This document shows, one piece after another, positions 49,047-61,263 of a DNA stretch of 64,000 nucleotides. Source of the stretch: Rotaria socialis (lineage: Eukaryota > Rotifera > Eurotatoria > Philodinida > Philodinidae); NCBI GenBank assembly GCA_905331475.1, contig CAJNYU010002478.1:186001-250000 (forward strand), given 5' to 3'. The translations under genes and the position numbers were made by a program. Within the stretch, counting starts at the first letter, position 1. Every line of letters begins with the position of its first letter. The notes under the pieces were generated by a model. It was given only the letters and a program-made list of their open reading frames with translations, did not search any database and was not told where the DNA came from.

Positions 49047-50466
49047 TTTTTCTTTCTTTTTGATTATTAAAACCAACATGTTATACATTTATAGAATATT
49101 AAACAAAAAAGAAATCAAGAAATCAACAGGAGGCCAACAAGTTAATTATTTTTTCAGTTTATTTGAAAAATGAGACGAGCAGCAGAAAATAGTTAAAACA
49201 CGATTCATGATGTAGTCGCATGTTCGTACTAATCTTGATTTTTATTCGATATTATTTTTAATGACGATAAGTAAGAACGTATTTTCAAGCACTGTACAAC
49301 AAAACTAACAACTTAGTGTAGATCGCTACAGGATAGAATTTTTACTAAAAAAAATGTTCTATATTTTTTTCGATATACAATTTTTCATTTTTTCCCTATT
49401 AAAATCTCATTTGTGTTTTGAGCGATTTCAATAGTCTATTGAGCCTATAATATCTAATTATATAACTATCTGTATGAATGAAATGAACCGAAGATGCTTA
49501 TCTAAATTAGGTTTTTAGATTACAAACAATCTTTGCTTATCCTAATGCTTGAAGAGTTGGCTTTTACAATGGTAAAATGTTTTTTAGATTGATACATGTT
49601 CTATCTTTGCATGAAAAGATAGATTGGCTTAGTTTGGAAAATATATGAGAGGATATTTGATTAGCAATAATGAAATCCCGGCATTTTAGAAAATTTTCTT
49701 TTCATTTCAGTTTAAATGATATTTTTATTTAACTTAAAAAGGCCTTCAGATGAAAAACAACAACAAAGAATTCAACAACCGCCTTAGACACAGTCTGTTA
49801 AATGTTTTGGAGCTTCAAGAAACTCTTTTTTTACACCCTCTCCCTTTCGTCTGTCTCTCTCTCTCTCTCTCTCTGTACTCTTTTCTCTTCAACTAATCCT
49901 TGTTGATACTTGTGAGTAAATTAAATTGTTACAAGTAGCAGCAAGGTTAAATATACTGTAAACTTTGTGACAGATGGCGTGCACAAACAATCAATGAAAT
50001 CATGAAACGAATTTTTTCAATAACAAGAACTATTAAAATAAATCTCATTTAGCCTCAACCTTGAATCTAAAATAAAATCGTATCGGCTTTATTTTAATGC
50101 TAATAATCTATGTTTATGTCCATTGCTATGCAACAAATGATTTATTGAATATTTTTCTAGTTGTCATCAATGGTTCACAACAACATAAGAGAAATTAAAA
50201 TCCTCTTAACATTTGTCTTTCTTTCGTTGTCGCGGTTGTAACATAAACAACATACATTCAATCATTCAAAATCGATCACGAACATATTAAGAATGTTTTT
50301 CTTCTTCCATTTTTTCTAGTTCTTCACTTTTCTTTTTCAGATGTCTATTTCTTAGAATAGAAAACAGAACGATTGCATTAGTTCTTGCTAGCACTATTTT
50401 TCTTTCTCTATCATTGTCGTTCTGGTTGAAATACGATCAAATTAATATCATAAATAATTAATCACC
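49047..50466. promoter_or_regulatory. Divergent intergenic region with a CT microsatellite
   Basis: This separates the 5' ends of the glycosyltransferase-like gene (-) and the SAXO gene (+). A run of about 11 CT units lies at 49853-49874. No other structure or exon is supported. Confidence 0.35.
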
Positions 50467-51156
50467 ATGACTAAATTGTGTATTTGTCAAATTTGTACTT
50501 GCGGGTATGTCTACAGATTATTTTAATAATTGAGAAAAATCAAGTCTAACGTTAATTGAGGGGTAGAAAAACAAAATCTGGAGCGATGCCATATTTTGCA
50601 TGATCATTTTTTTCCTCTAAATAAAAACGCCAGCTGTTACTTATTGTATCTAGGAAACATCGTTGTCCACATCGTCCTTATGGTATTATTGGTAAAGGTG
50701 ACCAACCATGTGCCGTAACTGAATATCGATCGGAATTTATTCCTCGTGAAGTTGGTATGCGAGAATCGTTTAAGCCTGATTATAAATTTCAGTCAAGTGG
50801 AATACCTTTAGATGATCAAACAACACATAAGTAATTGAGACATTGAATAGAAATATAATATCGAATCGATTATTTAGACATGATTATATAAGACACTCGC
50901 TTGACAAAGCTCGCTCATTCAAACCGGAAGAAGTTTATATTCCTCATGGCGAATTTGATTCATTAACTAGTTATAATAAAGAATTTACACGTAAGTAAAA
51001 CAGATATCTAAATATTTCTTTATTAAATTGTATCTAATAATAATTTAGCCAAAGATGTTCAACGAGCTAAACCAATTAGACATGAAGGTCAACCAATGTT
51101 ATCAGCTCCATTTGAAGGCGATCCAACATATCGAAGTATATTTAATTCGTTTTAAC

Positions 51157-51191
<35 letters not shown>

Positions 51192-52425
51192 CTATATAAT
51201 TATTCTTTTTATAGCGGATTATCGTAAATGGGAAACTGGCCGAGCTGAACCAATTCGACATGATGCTGGATATGTAGGATTAATTTGAAGAAAGAATATT
51301 TTCTCATCATCATTTTCTTTTCCTTATTGAAGCTTCCACCATCAGATCCATTTCGAGGTGAAAGTACATATACAACTGACTATTTAAAACATCAAGGAGG
51401 AATGCGTCAACCTATTCGACCCGATCAAACTATTCTACAATCGAGAGATCCATTTGATGATCGTACTGGCTATCGTACAGATTATATTCATCATCCACAA
51501 CAAGAACGTTTTCAACGTGCAAAAGAAGAATATATTCCGAATCAAACAGCTCTAGATTCATTAACAACACATCGAAGAGATTTTACACCAAAAGATGGTA
51601 GGACAAAAGACATTAGAATAATAAAGTTTTCTTTATCAAATTTATTTTTCTTTAGTTGATCGAACACGTTCAATGAAACCAGATCAACCAGGTTATCGAT
51701 CAAATGCTCCATTCGATGATGCAACAACAACGAAAACAGATTATAAACCTTGGGAAGTACAACCAATACAAACCCATAGACCAGATGAATATCGTGCAAA
51801 TCCTGCTGAAATGGATTTAAATACAATGTATAATTCTGAATTTACACCAAAGCCATTCACAAAAGTAACAGCAATTCGACCAACTGAAAGACCTGGAGTT
51901 GATGCTAAATTCGAGGGAAATACCACTTATTTAGGTGATTATAGAAAATGGCCTGGAGGACGACCGCCAGCTATAAAATCACAAGCTGGTTATGAACCTC
52001 CAAGTATGCCATTCGAAGGAATGTCAACGTATAAAGGTAAAATAATACTTTAGTATTCTATTTAAAATTGGATTTTTCTTAGGTCACTATATTCCACATG
52101 ATTCTGGTCCACAACGATCCTATAAACCCGAAAATGCTGCTTTTAGATCAACAGTTCCATTTGATGATGCAACCATGTACAAAACAGAATTTACACCAAA
52201 AGAAATTGAAGCATGTCCTGCTACTCTTCTCGAGTAAATTTCGTTTTTTTTTTAAATAATGCTTTAGTAATTATGTCTTTTTATCAATTTAGTTCACCAA
52301 GAAGTAATTTTGTACATCATCATACTGAACCAACAGGTCATAAATTTTATCAGCCACATCATGAATTACAAACTCAATATCAGCAACAACAACAACAACA
52401 ACAACAGTATCCGATTTCAGTTTAA
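50467..52425 (+). CDS. SAXO: SAXO-family stabilizer of axonemal microtubules
   Basis: SAXO1/2 (FAM154) proteins bind and stabilise ciliary and centriolar microtubules through repeated Mn motifs. The N-terminus MTKLCICQICTCGKHRCPHR is the conserved Cys-rich SAXO signature, split by the first intron after CTCG. About seven exons then encode repeated modules with the pattern F-x-G-x-(S/T)-(T/E)-Y-x-x-D-Y, for example APFEGDPTYRTDYRKW, DPFRGESTYTTDYLKH, APFDDATTTKTDYKPW, AKFEGNTTYLGDYRKW and VPFDDATMYKTEFTPK. The C-terminus is His/Gln-rich with a (CAA)n-coded Gln run before PISV. Length is about 400 residues, near the family norm. Ciliated rotifers need such proteins in corona and protonephridial cilia. 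Whether it corresponds to SAXO1 or SAXO2 cannot be said. Confidence 0.92.
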
Positions 52426-54287
52426 TAGAAACGAATTATTTTCAGAGACAATTAACTATTTTATAGTGAAAAAAGAAACAGTTGTTACCATTTTATTTTT
52501 TTTCAATAATTTCCCCCCTTCTTGTCAATTGCTTATTTTTTCTTTATTGGGCAAAGTATCATTAAAATTATTCTATGGCATTATCTCTCCGACCCTGAAT
52601 CTATTTTTATTAAAAAAAGAAATAAAATTTTCGATTAACAAAAAAACATGATTTGTTTTCTTGTTGAATCAGCTAAAAGCAATGCTAATGACGATTAAAA
52701 GGGGTGAAGCGTTATAAAAGTTAGCTGAAGCCATTGAAACCATCTGCTTTCGTTGTCTTGATTCATATTTCATTTTGATTAATACTTTTCTTTTACAAAC
52801 ACAAAATAGCAAATATATTTTTTTTTAAATTTCATCGAATGACATTGATGATCATTATGTATGCTATTAACTTTTGAACAATGAAAATATCAAATATTTT
52901 ATTTAACTTAACTAACATTGTAACTCAATATCGTTCTTTTATGCATCTAATTTGTACACTTTTATATCCTATTTCAAGCTTTGCTTTCACTTCTTTTAGC
53001 ATTGAAAAACTATAAAAATTTGAAATACAAATCTATTTAATTCTTTTAAACTAGACTTTCAAGGACAAACTATGTTTGATATAGCAAGGCATGTATGCTA
53101 TCGATTCTACTATTTACATATCTTAAATAATACATGATTTATGATCAATGTTTTATTATGTGTACTATGGTGATCAAGTTAAAAAAGAAATATATTTTTT
53201 ATTCTTCTACTTTTTTTTCTTCGATCATATTGACAGAACAAGTTCTTTATTATTTGAAGAAGAAAAAACTAATAGGGAAATGCTCGTTGCTATTGAATTT
53301 CTAAGAATATATATTGAGCATGAACGACGATGATTTACAGCTGAAAAATTCTTAATCAACTGTAACTTTAAGCGACTTTTTTAAAATATTTCTGTATCGA
53401 TTACACATTTGGCTAGATACAGAACATTTTAAATCACTTTCAAGATAACCTGATTTTTAAAAATTACAGATTCCAATAAATAGTTTTGTGTATCGTAATA
53501 TTTTTGCTTGAATTCAAACATACGTAATATTTTAATTGCAACTAGGCAATAGTGAAAATTTCTCAGAAATATATTTTAAAACTTTTGTCTCGATCTAATA
53601 CTTTGGTAAACGAACTGAAACAGCGCGATTCCGGTTCTGATTAATTTTCCCAGTTATCAAATTGCAATCATTAATTTGAAATAGGTGTGTCCCAATCTGA
53701 TGTTGACATTTTCCGGTGAAAATAGTATGGACTGAAAAATATTCTACAAAATTAATACATAAAATCATCATTTGAAAATCCTATCGTTGAATTGTCTCAA
53801 TACATGACAACCAATTAACACATTTGCTTTTATAGTTTATATGATTTGATGGAAATGAACATAATTTTTATTTCAGATTTGATCAGGTTTCAGTTTTGTA
53901 TCTCTCATGATGATAGAATTAAATGTGATTCGTGTTACACATGTAGGTATTGAAAAGCACAAAATATATATCTGGTTGACATGAATCAATATTATTTATC
54001 GAAAAGAAGAAAAGAGAGAAACAGAAAAGAATCTACTCGTAAAAATTGTCTTCTTTTCTGAACAATAGCATAAACAACGTTACACAGAAAAAAAATGTAC
54101 AATCAAGAAAACAGTCTGAAATAAAATAGGATGCGTTCGTATTCGATAATATACATTAGAAAAAAAAGCAAAGAACTATCCACAAATATCTGACATAATT
54201 GAACCAGAATATTGTTTAATATTGTATAACAAAAGAAAATACTAATAATTTTATCTGATTTAATTTTTATATAATTATTATTTCACA
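52426..54287. other. Convergent intergenic stretch
   Basis: 1.9 kb between the 3' ends of SAXO (+) and the coiled-coil gene (-). It is very AT-rich; no exon, RNA gene or repeat could be supported. Confidence 0.5.
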
Positions 54288-56490
54288 GCGACTATTTTCG
54301 GTTTAAGATGTGTAGACGCTAAACTTTTGTGCTTATCTGTCGATGTTAATTTCTTTTTATCGGCAAGAATAGCAGTTAGTTTAGGTTTTGATAAAGGCGG
54401 TTTATTGGCCGTTGGAACGGGTCTAAATTTTGTTTTTCAAAATAAAACATAAATACATATAAACATGAATTTACTTATTCAAATTTGTATTGACAGATGG
54501 TGTTGAGCATACTAATGCTCGTGCACTTGAAGTTTTATTATTTGATCTAAATTAAAATACAATCAATATAAACATAAAATATTAAAAAATACAATACTTC
54601 GATCGGCTGGCTTCATTCTTTGTATTTATCGAATTAGTATTATTAGTAGTTCGTGATCGATCAGCTATTCAAAGACAGAAAATAAAAATTTATATTTAAA
54701 ATTAATTTTTACTTGTTATTTCTTTTATTGGCATGCGACCCATAGCTAGAGAAGATTTCAATGTTGATTGTTTCTAAAACATTATATCCATGAAAATAAC
54801 TAAATCTTTTTTTGCTTATTGAATTAAACCTGTTGTTGAATACTTGTTATGTTGTCAATTTCTTCGCGTAGTTTTCTTAAAATAAATGAATTTTTATTAA
54901 TTATATTCTAAGTAAATAAATAGATTCATACTTTATAGTGGTTTCGTCTTCAATTGATTTATTATTCATTTCATCTTTTATGAATTGATATTCAGCAACA
55001 ATCTAAATAAGTATATGAAGTGAATTCTTTTATCAATGTTAAATTTTAATAAAATTTACTTTATCAAGTGTATCTTTTTCTAATAATAACAATGTATGAT
55101 TGTTTCGAATATTATCAAGTTCTAAATTCTAAATATTAAAAGAGATTAGATTAAAAACGAAGAGAATTTTATTTACAGTTTGAGCGAGTAATTGTTCTTT
55201 AACGATCAGCAATGTATTGAATTGTTCAAGCTGTGAATTATGTTCTAAAAATCAAATTTAAGCAATAGCTGTACTTTATTTTGCTGTTACCTTGTATAAG
55301 TGTTTCAATTTGTTGTTGATGATCTTGTTTTAATATTTCCAATTGAGTTTCGTGTGTCTAAAAAGCAATAGTAATGAAAATTATTTGATTTGTTTTCAAA
55401 ATGAGACGCATCAGAGTTCATGCCAGTTTTTTTTTCCATAAGAAAAAGAGAAAAAAAGTCTGCAATTACTCTATGTTTTAATATACATGATCATCGTATA
55501 AATCTTATCATACTGTTAACTGTTGTTATCATCAAGCCATATGAAGGAGTTTTCTACAATTCAACATCAATCTTCGAAGAAATGTTTTAGCGTTCTACAC
55601 AATACCAATTAGCTAATGAGAATTTCAGTGAAATGTTTAGTGTGATGTTTGTTGTGATATGAATTAGATAGTAAGTTATATGAAAACGTAATAGTAATTC
55701 AAAATATTCACATTTGATTATATACTCGACTTAAGATGATATGTTCTGTGAAGACTTATAGCACATATGTAAATCTCTTATTTGATTTCATGATGATTTT
55801 CGTTAAACTATTGAAACTATCAGTCAAAATACATGAAGTTCATCGCAATACATTGTTTATGTTTTTGATACATTCAAGTGTTAGATACTCACTTTCTGTA
55901 GTAAAGTATATTCAAGTTGTAAATTAATTTTAGCCTAAATCGAAAAAGAAATCAATAATTATTTATTTTTCTATTAATTAGATTTACTTCTTCTAGAATT
56001 TTATTTTCTTCTTTCAGGTGCATTAAATCTTGACGAGCATCGATTTCTAAAAACATAATAATGATGAAGTTCTTGAAATTCAAACTCTTCTTCTATTTTA
56101 ACTAACGTTTAATAAGTTTATTCATTGGTGTACATCCACCTAATTTACGTTTATTATTTATCGGTGTTTCGGTAACATTCAATACTGATTCATTAACACT
56201 AAAACCGGAAAAATTTTTTCGTCTTGTTGAATATGCAAGGATGGGTTGCCGTCGTGCTTTGATACTATAATAGAACGTTATGAATTTTTCAATGAGGAAA
56301 AATTGATCTACAGTTACCTTGTATTCGGATCTGAACTCTTCGTTAAATCATCTTCATCAACAAGAATCGGTAAACGAGCAAGTGCTTCATTAAGAGCATC
56401 TTGATCCATTGGACGAATGGGTCGATCATCATAATCTGAATAATTATTTTCATTTTGTGAAATATTTATCATAGGATCAAGATCCATCAT
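54288..56490 (-). CDS. Unrecognised coiled-coil protein with basic C-terminal tail, many short exons
   Basis: From ATG 56490 about thirteen exons, mostly 50-160 bp, splice with GT/AG borders and keep frame. The first encodes an acidic leader (MMDLDPMINISQNENN, then DQDALNEALARLPILVDED). The second gives RRQPILAYSTRRKNFSGF and KRKLGGCTPMNKLIK. Then comes a heptad coiled coil of about 150 residues (DLMHLKEENKILEE, INLQLEYTLLQK, QLEILKQDHQQQIETLIQ, LEQFNTLLIVKEQLLAQ, VAEYQFIKDEMNN, KKLREEIDNITSIQQ). The end is Ser/Thr/Lys-rich and basic (VPTANKPPLSKPKLTAIL, LKPKIVAVK). One intron (about 55362-55889) is much longer than the rest. The acidic head, central coiled coil and basic tail resemble centrosomal or mitotic spindle factors, but no family can be named. 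It starts 138 bp downstream of RPA2 on the same strand. Confidence 0.7.
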
Positions 56491-56628
56491 AGGTTTTTCT
56501 TTTTAAATTATAAATCTGAAGATAATGAAAGAATATATATGTATATCTTTTCTTGCTTTTATTTATGTAACAAATGTAGTTTATATATTTAGATTATCTG
56601 ATAAGAAATAAAAAGAATAATCAACTAT

Positions 56629-57691
56629 TCAATTGCCAGCAGCACGAAAGTGATCATCATCTGTGGTTGAATAAATATGACCTTCACCAGAAAGAAATTC
56701 CAAGGCTTGTCTAAATAATATTAAATGCAGTTTAAATAAAGGCAAAAAGAAAAGAAAATCGTACTTGACTTGATTCTCATTAAATTGTTTCAATTGTTTA
56801 CATATTTCTATAACACTATAGCCAGCCATTGTTGTTACAGTTTTTAAAAGATTAAGAACAGCATTTTGAACTGGTGTAAAACCATTCGATATATTTGATG
56901 TTTGTTGACTGAAAGGATTACTTCCACCTTGATTATTATTATTATTGTTTGTTGTTGTAGATGTTCCCTTTTGATCAAAAACAAAAAAAAACTGTGTTTT
57001 GTTTTCTCATTCAATATTAAATAAAATGTACATTTTCGCCTAGCTTTCGAATACTTATACTTGCATGAATACATTCAATAGAATGTGCAATTAATTCATT
57101 TAATGATTGCATTTTACTAATATGATGCGCAACAAGATGAGCTTTACCAGCAAAAACTTTCACTTGGCCAATTACTTTAACATAAGTTAATGGTTTCAAT
57201 GGTTCACCAGAATCCTGAAATGAAACTTTATTTTATTAATCGCATTTTGTTTCATTAATAAAACTTTACATCATGCCACCATTTTACTTCAAGTAAATCA
57301 CCCGAATGATCATCAATTTGATATGTAGCTAAACTACCGTTGACTTCATGATTTACTTCACGAATTAAACCCATCACCATGCATGTATTAAATTTTAGAT
57401 GTTTATAAACAAAGCAATTATCCGATTCAGAATGTTTTGCTTTGAGAATTGTTGCTATCGTACATGTTAATACACCTTTCACGGATGAACGCTACAAAAT
57501 TTCAGAAATATTCTAGAATAATTTATGATCAGTAAAAACTAATATTTCACAAACTTGAGAGTTATTACTATCATTTTCACCACCAGCTTTTCGTTGTTGA
57601 AAACCACTTGCACCTCCTTGTTCTAAAAGATGTTATGAATTCATATTTTTTTAAGATGAAACCGTTTCTGATGCTTACCCCAGAGAGCCAT
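56629..57691 (-). CDS. RPA2: Replication protein A 32 kDa subunit
   Basis: RPA2 is the middle subunit of the single-stranded DNA-binding RPA trimer in replication and repair. Six or so short exons starting with MALWG (57691) give a Gly/Ser/Asn-rich N-terminus (GGASGFQQRKAGGENDSNNS). Then comes the OB fold (GVLTCTIATILKAKHSES, MVMGLIREVNHEVNGS, TYQIDDHSGDLLEVKWWHD, TYVKVIGQVKVFAGKAHLVA, MQSLNELIAHSIECIHA), an Asn/Gly linker, and the winged helix (TPVQNAVLNLLKTV, IEICKQLKQFNENQVKQALE, FLSGEGHIYSTTDDDHFRAA). The end GHIYSTxDDDHF is diagnostic. The N-terminal Ser-rich phosphorylation region is present but short. It is upstream of, and close to, the coiled-coil gene. Confidence 0.95.
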
Positions 57692-59583
57692 TGTTATAAC
57701 TGATTTTTATTTTAAGAAAGAATGATAGGCAATGTTAAACAGTGAGAAAATTTTAAATACAACACATAATAGTCTTGTAATTAGCCAATCAATATGTAAT
57801 GTTCATTAGATAGATAATAGTGCGTTTCTATAGGTGCCGTTCACAGGTGGAAAATTTAAGAAAAACATTTTAAACGAATCATTCTCTTCGAACATTCTGA
57901 AAGTGATGCATTTAGAGTAGTGTAGATAGAACACGAGTAAGAATACATTTTTATTTCGAGATACTTTTTATTAAAATTCAATAGACGAAATTATCTATAA
58001 TTACTTCACTCCTATAGACTTTTCTTCAATCAAATGTTGTGAGTTTTTGAATGGTATATTTTAGTATTAAGCATTTTTCTTCCGCTATGGGTCCACTGAT
58101 ACCAGAATTTGACGGTTGGCACACGAAAAGAAAAAGCTAATTTGCGTAGGATTACTGTCGAGTTTATTTGAGAAATGTATATGGTGTATTAGTCATCAAA
58201 TAGTAAGAATCGAAAGGAGTATCAAATATGTTCGGATCAAGCGTTTATTCTTAGATCTATATTCTGTCGTAGTTACAAACTAATCTAGTATTTTGAAAAC
58301 TTATAAATTTGAATCAGAGCGAACATTAGGAATAGTTTTTTTGTTGTTAGCTACAAAATATTTCTTAATCATGTTTTAGAGTCAGCTGACGAGTGAACAT
58401 TACAGAAAAATATATCATAAGTAAATGTTTTTATTTATTATCAAGTGTGTACGCATTTCGAATATGTATTGTCAAATGTAACCACGACGTTAAGCAAAAT
58501 CGGATGATACACGAAAGTTTGGTTGTCTAATGACTAGTGTTGAATCGATTCACAATTATATGGCGAAGTCTAGAGAAACTTACGTTGAGGGAAAATAGTG
58601 TAATTTAAAAGAGAGTCAGATAGACTAAATAGTAATAATTTTTTGAGTATGACTAGTCCTTTCATTTGCAAAATGCTTGACATTGTACCATAGAATAATC
58701 TTCTCTGATCAATCTATCTTTCAATAGGAGCAGCAAATATGGCAGTATTTTAATACCTTATTTACAATGATATTTTAAAACTTAACCGAAAAACAATGTG
58801 ATCAAGGGCAAGTAACTTATACGTAAATGACAGCTAGTTTCATTTTTTGTTTCATTGGTTCATGTACTTTGATATGAACCGAAATAAGGTAAGAATGTGG
58901 ACAACTACTTTGCCAAGACTCATTCACAATCATATTCACATAGATTTCTTCGTTTATGTTTTAATCGTGAAATATGCCTACAGTTTTTTTCTTATTATGT
59001 AAAATTTCTTTATAAGAGCATATGCATAGATGATACATCAAAGTTACGAGAAGAATGCAATAGATTAATAAATACCATTATGAATGGTGATAACATCAGA
59101 GTTAGTCTCAGCGAAGACAATTCATAATAAATGTCTGGATTTTTTCTGTTTATTTTAAATAACAAATAAGCGCTGGAACTAAATCTTTATTTACAGCAAA
59201 CACAAATGAATAAAGTTCTCCAGTAACAATGTGTACTATAACACTAAAACTTAGTTCAAAGAAAGAAAAGCAATGGTGGAAATGCACCAAATACTATGTA
59301 CATGTATATACAACTTGAAGAAAGATGAAAAAAGTTTGATCTCGAAAAAGACTATCGATAGTGAATGATAACCTGAGATCGGAATGAAACCATAACAAGT
59401 TCAGCTTTGTATCACAAAAAGAAAACCTAATAATAATGATCAAAAGAGACTTTATAGATCGTTACGAATGACTAGATAGAAGAAGAAAAAAAACATGATT
59501 GTAATACCAATTCGGAAAGACATCTCTACATGAAAATAAATCACGGGTGTTCTCATGGAAGCGATTCCGGTTTTAATATACTT
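57692..59583. other. Gene-free stretch upstream of RPA2
   Basis: The RPA2 promoter should lie at the left edge. A 76-codon plus-strand frame at 58897-59127 (with TSKLREECNRLINTIMNG) has no recognisable relatives and no splice partners; it is not called a gene. Confidence 0.4.
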
Positions 59584-59873
59584 TCATTTAACACAGATGA
59601 AGGCCGATTTCGATTTAATGGTTGATCCAACTAAATAGACAAGATAAAATGAATAGTTTCTCATTTTCTTTGTAAAACATTTGAATTTTACTCGATAAAC
59701 AAGCGAATCTTTTAGATCAACAGGTGCATTGTCAAGATTTCGAGTTATGCCAATCTTTTGTAATGCCAATAAAAGTACATGACAGACATTGAGAAAACAT
59801 ATATCTTTTTCATCATTACAAACACGAATCAACTTTTGAAAATTGAATGATATTGCTTGAAAATCCCACTAAA
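59584..59873 (-). pseudogene. Isolated exon-like fragment, possibly DUF547-like
   Basis: An acceptor (TTTTTTTTAG, ending at about 59874) leads into an open frame: WDFQAISFNFQKLIRVCNDE, KDICFLNVCHVLLLALQKIG, VDLKDSLVYRVKFKC. The hydrophobic stretch FLNVCHVLLLALQKIG after a charged stretch recalls the FWINIYNALVIHA motif of DUF547-type domains, but the match is short. No companion exons were recognised upstream (59880-61263), and the frame ends TAA after Lys at 59584 with low-complexity residues. It may be the last exon of a gene I failed to assemble, or a remnant of one. Confidence 0.3.
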
Positions 59874-59879
59874 AAAAAG

Positions 59880-61263
59880 AAATATTATAAATTAATTGTT
59901 TTGTAGAAGTAACATGAGTATTTTTCTCAAAAGCAAATCATATGTTTTCTCTAATTTCAATATTCAAATGAGTTTCTTGGATTTACTAGAAGCATAAGGT
60001 TTCGAATTTTCATTCGAATAATGCGTTCATTAAAGTTTCATTGATGGCAATTTTCGTTAATTTAACAAGTATTATGGAAATAGTTTAATATTAGAAAAAT
60101 CGATAGAATTTTTAATTGGTATTAGCATCAATTGGAAAGTTTTTGCTCTGCTTGTCGCGGGAGAAATATCAGAAGATGAATGTTTGTGTAGTTTTTCACA
60201 GTGACGCTCCTAGTCTACAATTCAATTGGTATAGATAGTTCATGAAGACTGAGTCGAAGAAAACTTTCTGAAAGATATCAATTGGCTACTCTAAACATGT
60301 AGCTGAATCTAATTTTTTTAGAATAGACATTCTCAATGTTAACGTCCGAAATGAACCTTTTAAGGTTTAATCGATGTAGAAAAAAGTCAATTAAAATATA
60401 TTTCCATATGACTTAAAATGATAATTTGATTGTGGGTTTAGAACGTCGATTATCACTCCTTTTCATAATGAAAGATTGAAAATCTTTGTTTCAATTTTTT
60501 TTCTCTGGTGCAACTTAAAAATCTACATTAAGTAGTTATCGATAAACTGATTTCTATCTACTAGATCCCATCGGTTTGAACAATTTTAGGATGCCTTTTT
60601 TTCCTCATAGCAAAAAAATATTATATCTATTATACTTGTCTGAACTTTTATTTAGATGATTGTTGTCTGTTGTTGGGCGATTTTATAAGACAGTTTAACC
60701 TTCGACAATACTTCTACTTCTCAATTCAACTGAAATAACTATCAGCAGCCATGTGCGAAAAATGTGAAGCGTAAGTTTGAACGTTTTGCATCCAAATTTC
60801 TTCCAAAAAAGTCAAGACAACGAAACTAGTTCAAGTCATGAATGAACTAATAAATATATTTATTGTGTGAAAAATTTAGTTGAATTTTATACCAATAGGA
60901 ATAATTGAAATTACTGCTGATAAAATTATAGGCAAAAGGATCTTCCCGTGTTCAATAAAATATGTCGCTAACTATTGCTAAAGAAGAAAATTAATATTTT
61001 GTGTGTAAAAATATTGACGTAACGGTTCTCGATCTCATCATATCTTTACGACAAGAATATGGCATTCTATAGATATCACAAGAAAAACGTTTTCTATCGA
61101 TATAACACTGACGCATAAAAATTCTAATGATTAGAAAATAGGGATGTTCAGCATTTTTCACCTCACTCTAAATATCTCTGAGCATTCTCAATAAGAGCCT
61201 TGATGTCAAAATACAAATCACATGAAAGAAACCTTTTTGCTATTTTCTTTTTGGTAGAAGAAT
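59880..61263. other. Stretch between the exon-like fragment and RdRP
   Basis: At 60751 a plus-strand ATG gives MCEKCEA up to a GTAAGT donor, but the only acceptor-like exons downstream hit a stop at once. Nothing else could be supported. The right part should contain the RdRP 3' UTR. Confidence 0.4.

Noticed and set aside
58897-59127. 76-codon plus-strand frame upstream of RPA2
   Set aside because: No partner exons and no recognisable homology; could be a remnant but cannot be supported.
60751-60771. Possible first exon coding for MCEKCEA with a GTAAGT donor
   Set aside because: No downstream exon keeps the frame; the best acceptor leads straight to TGA.
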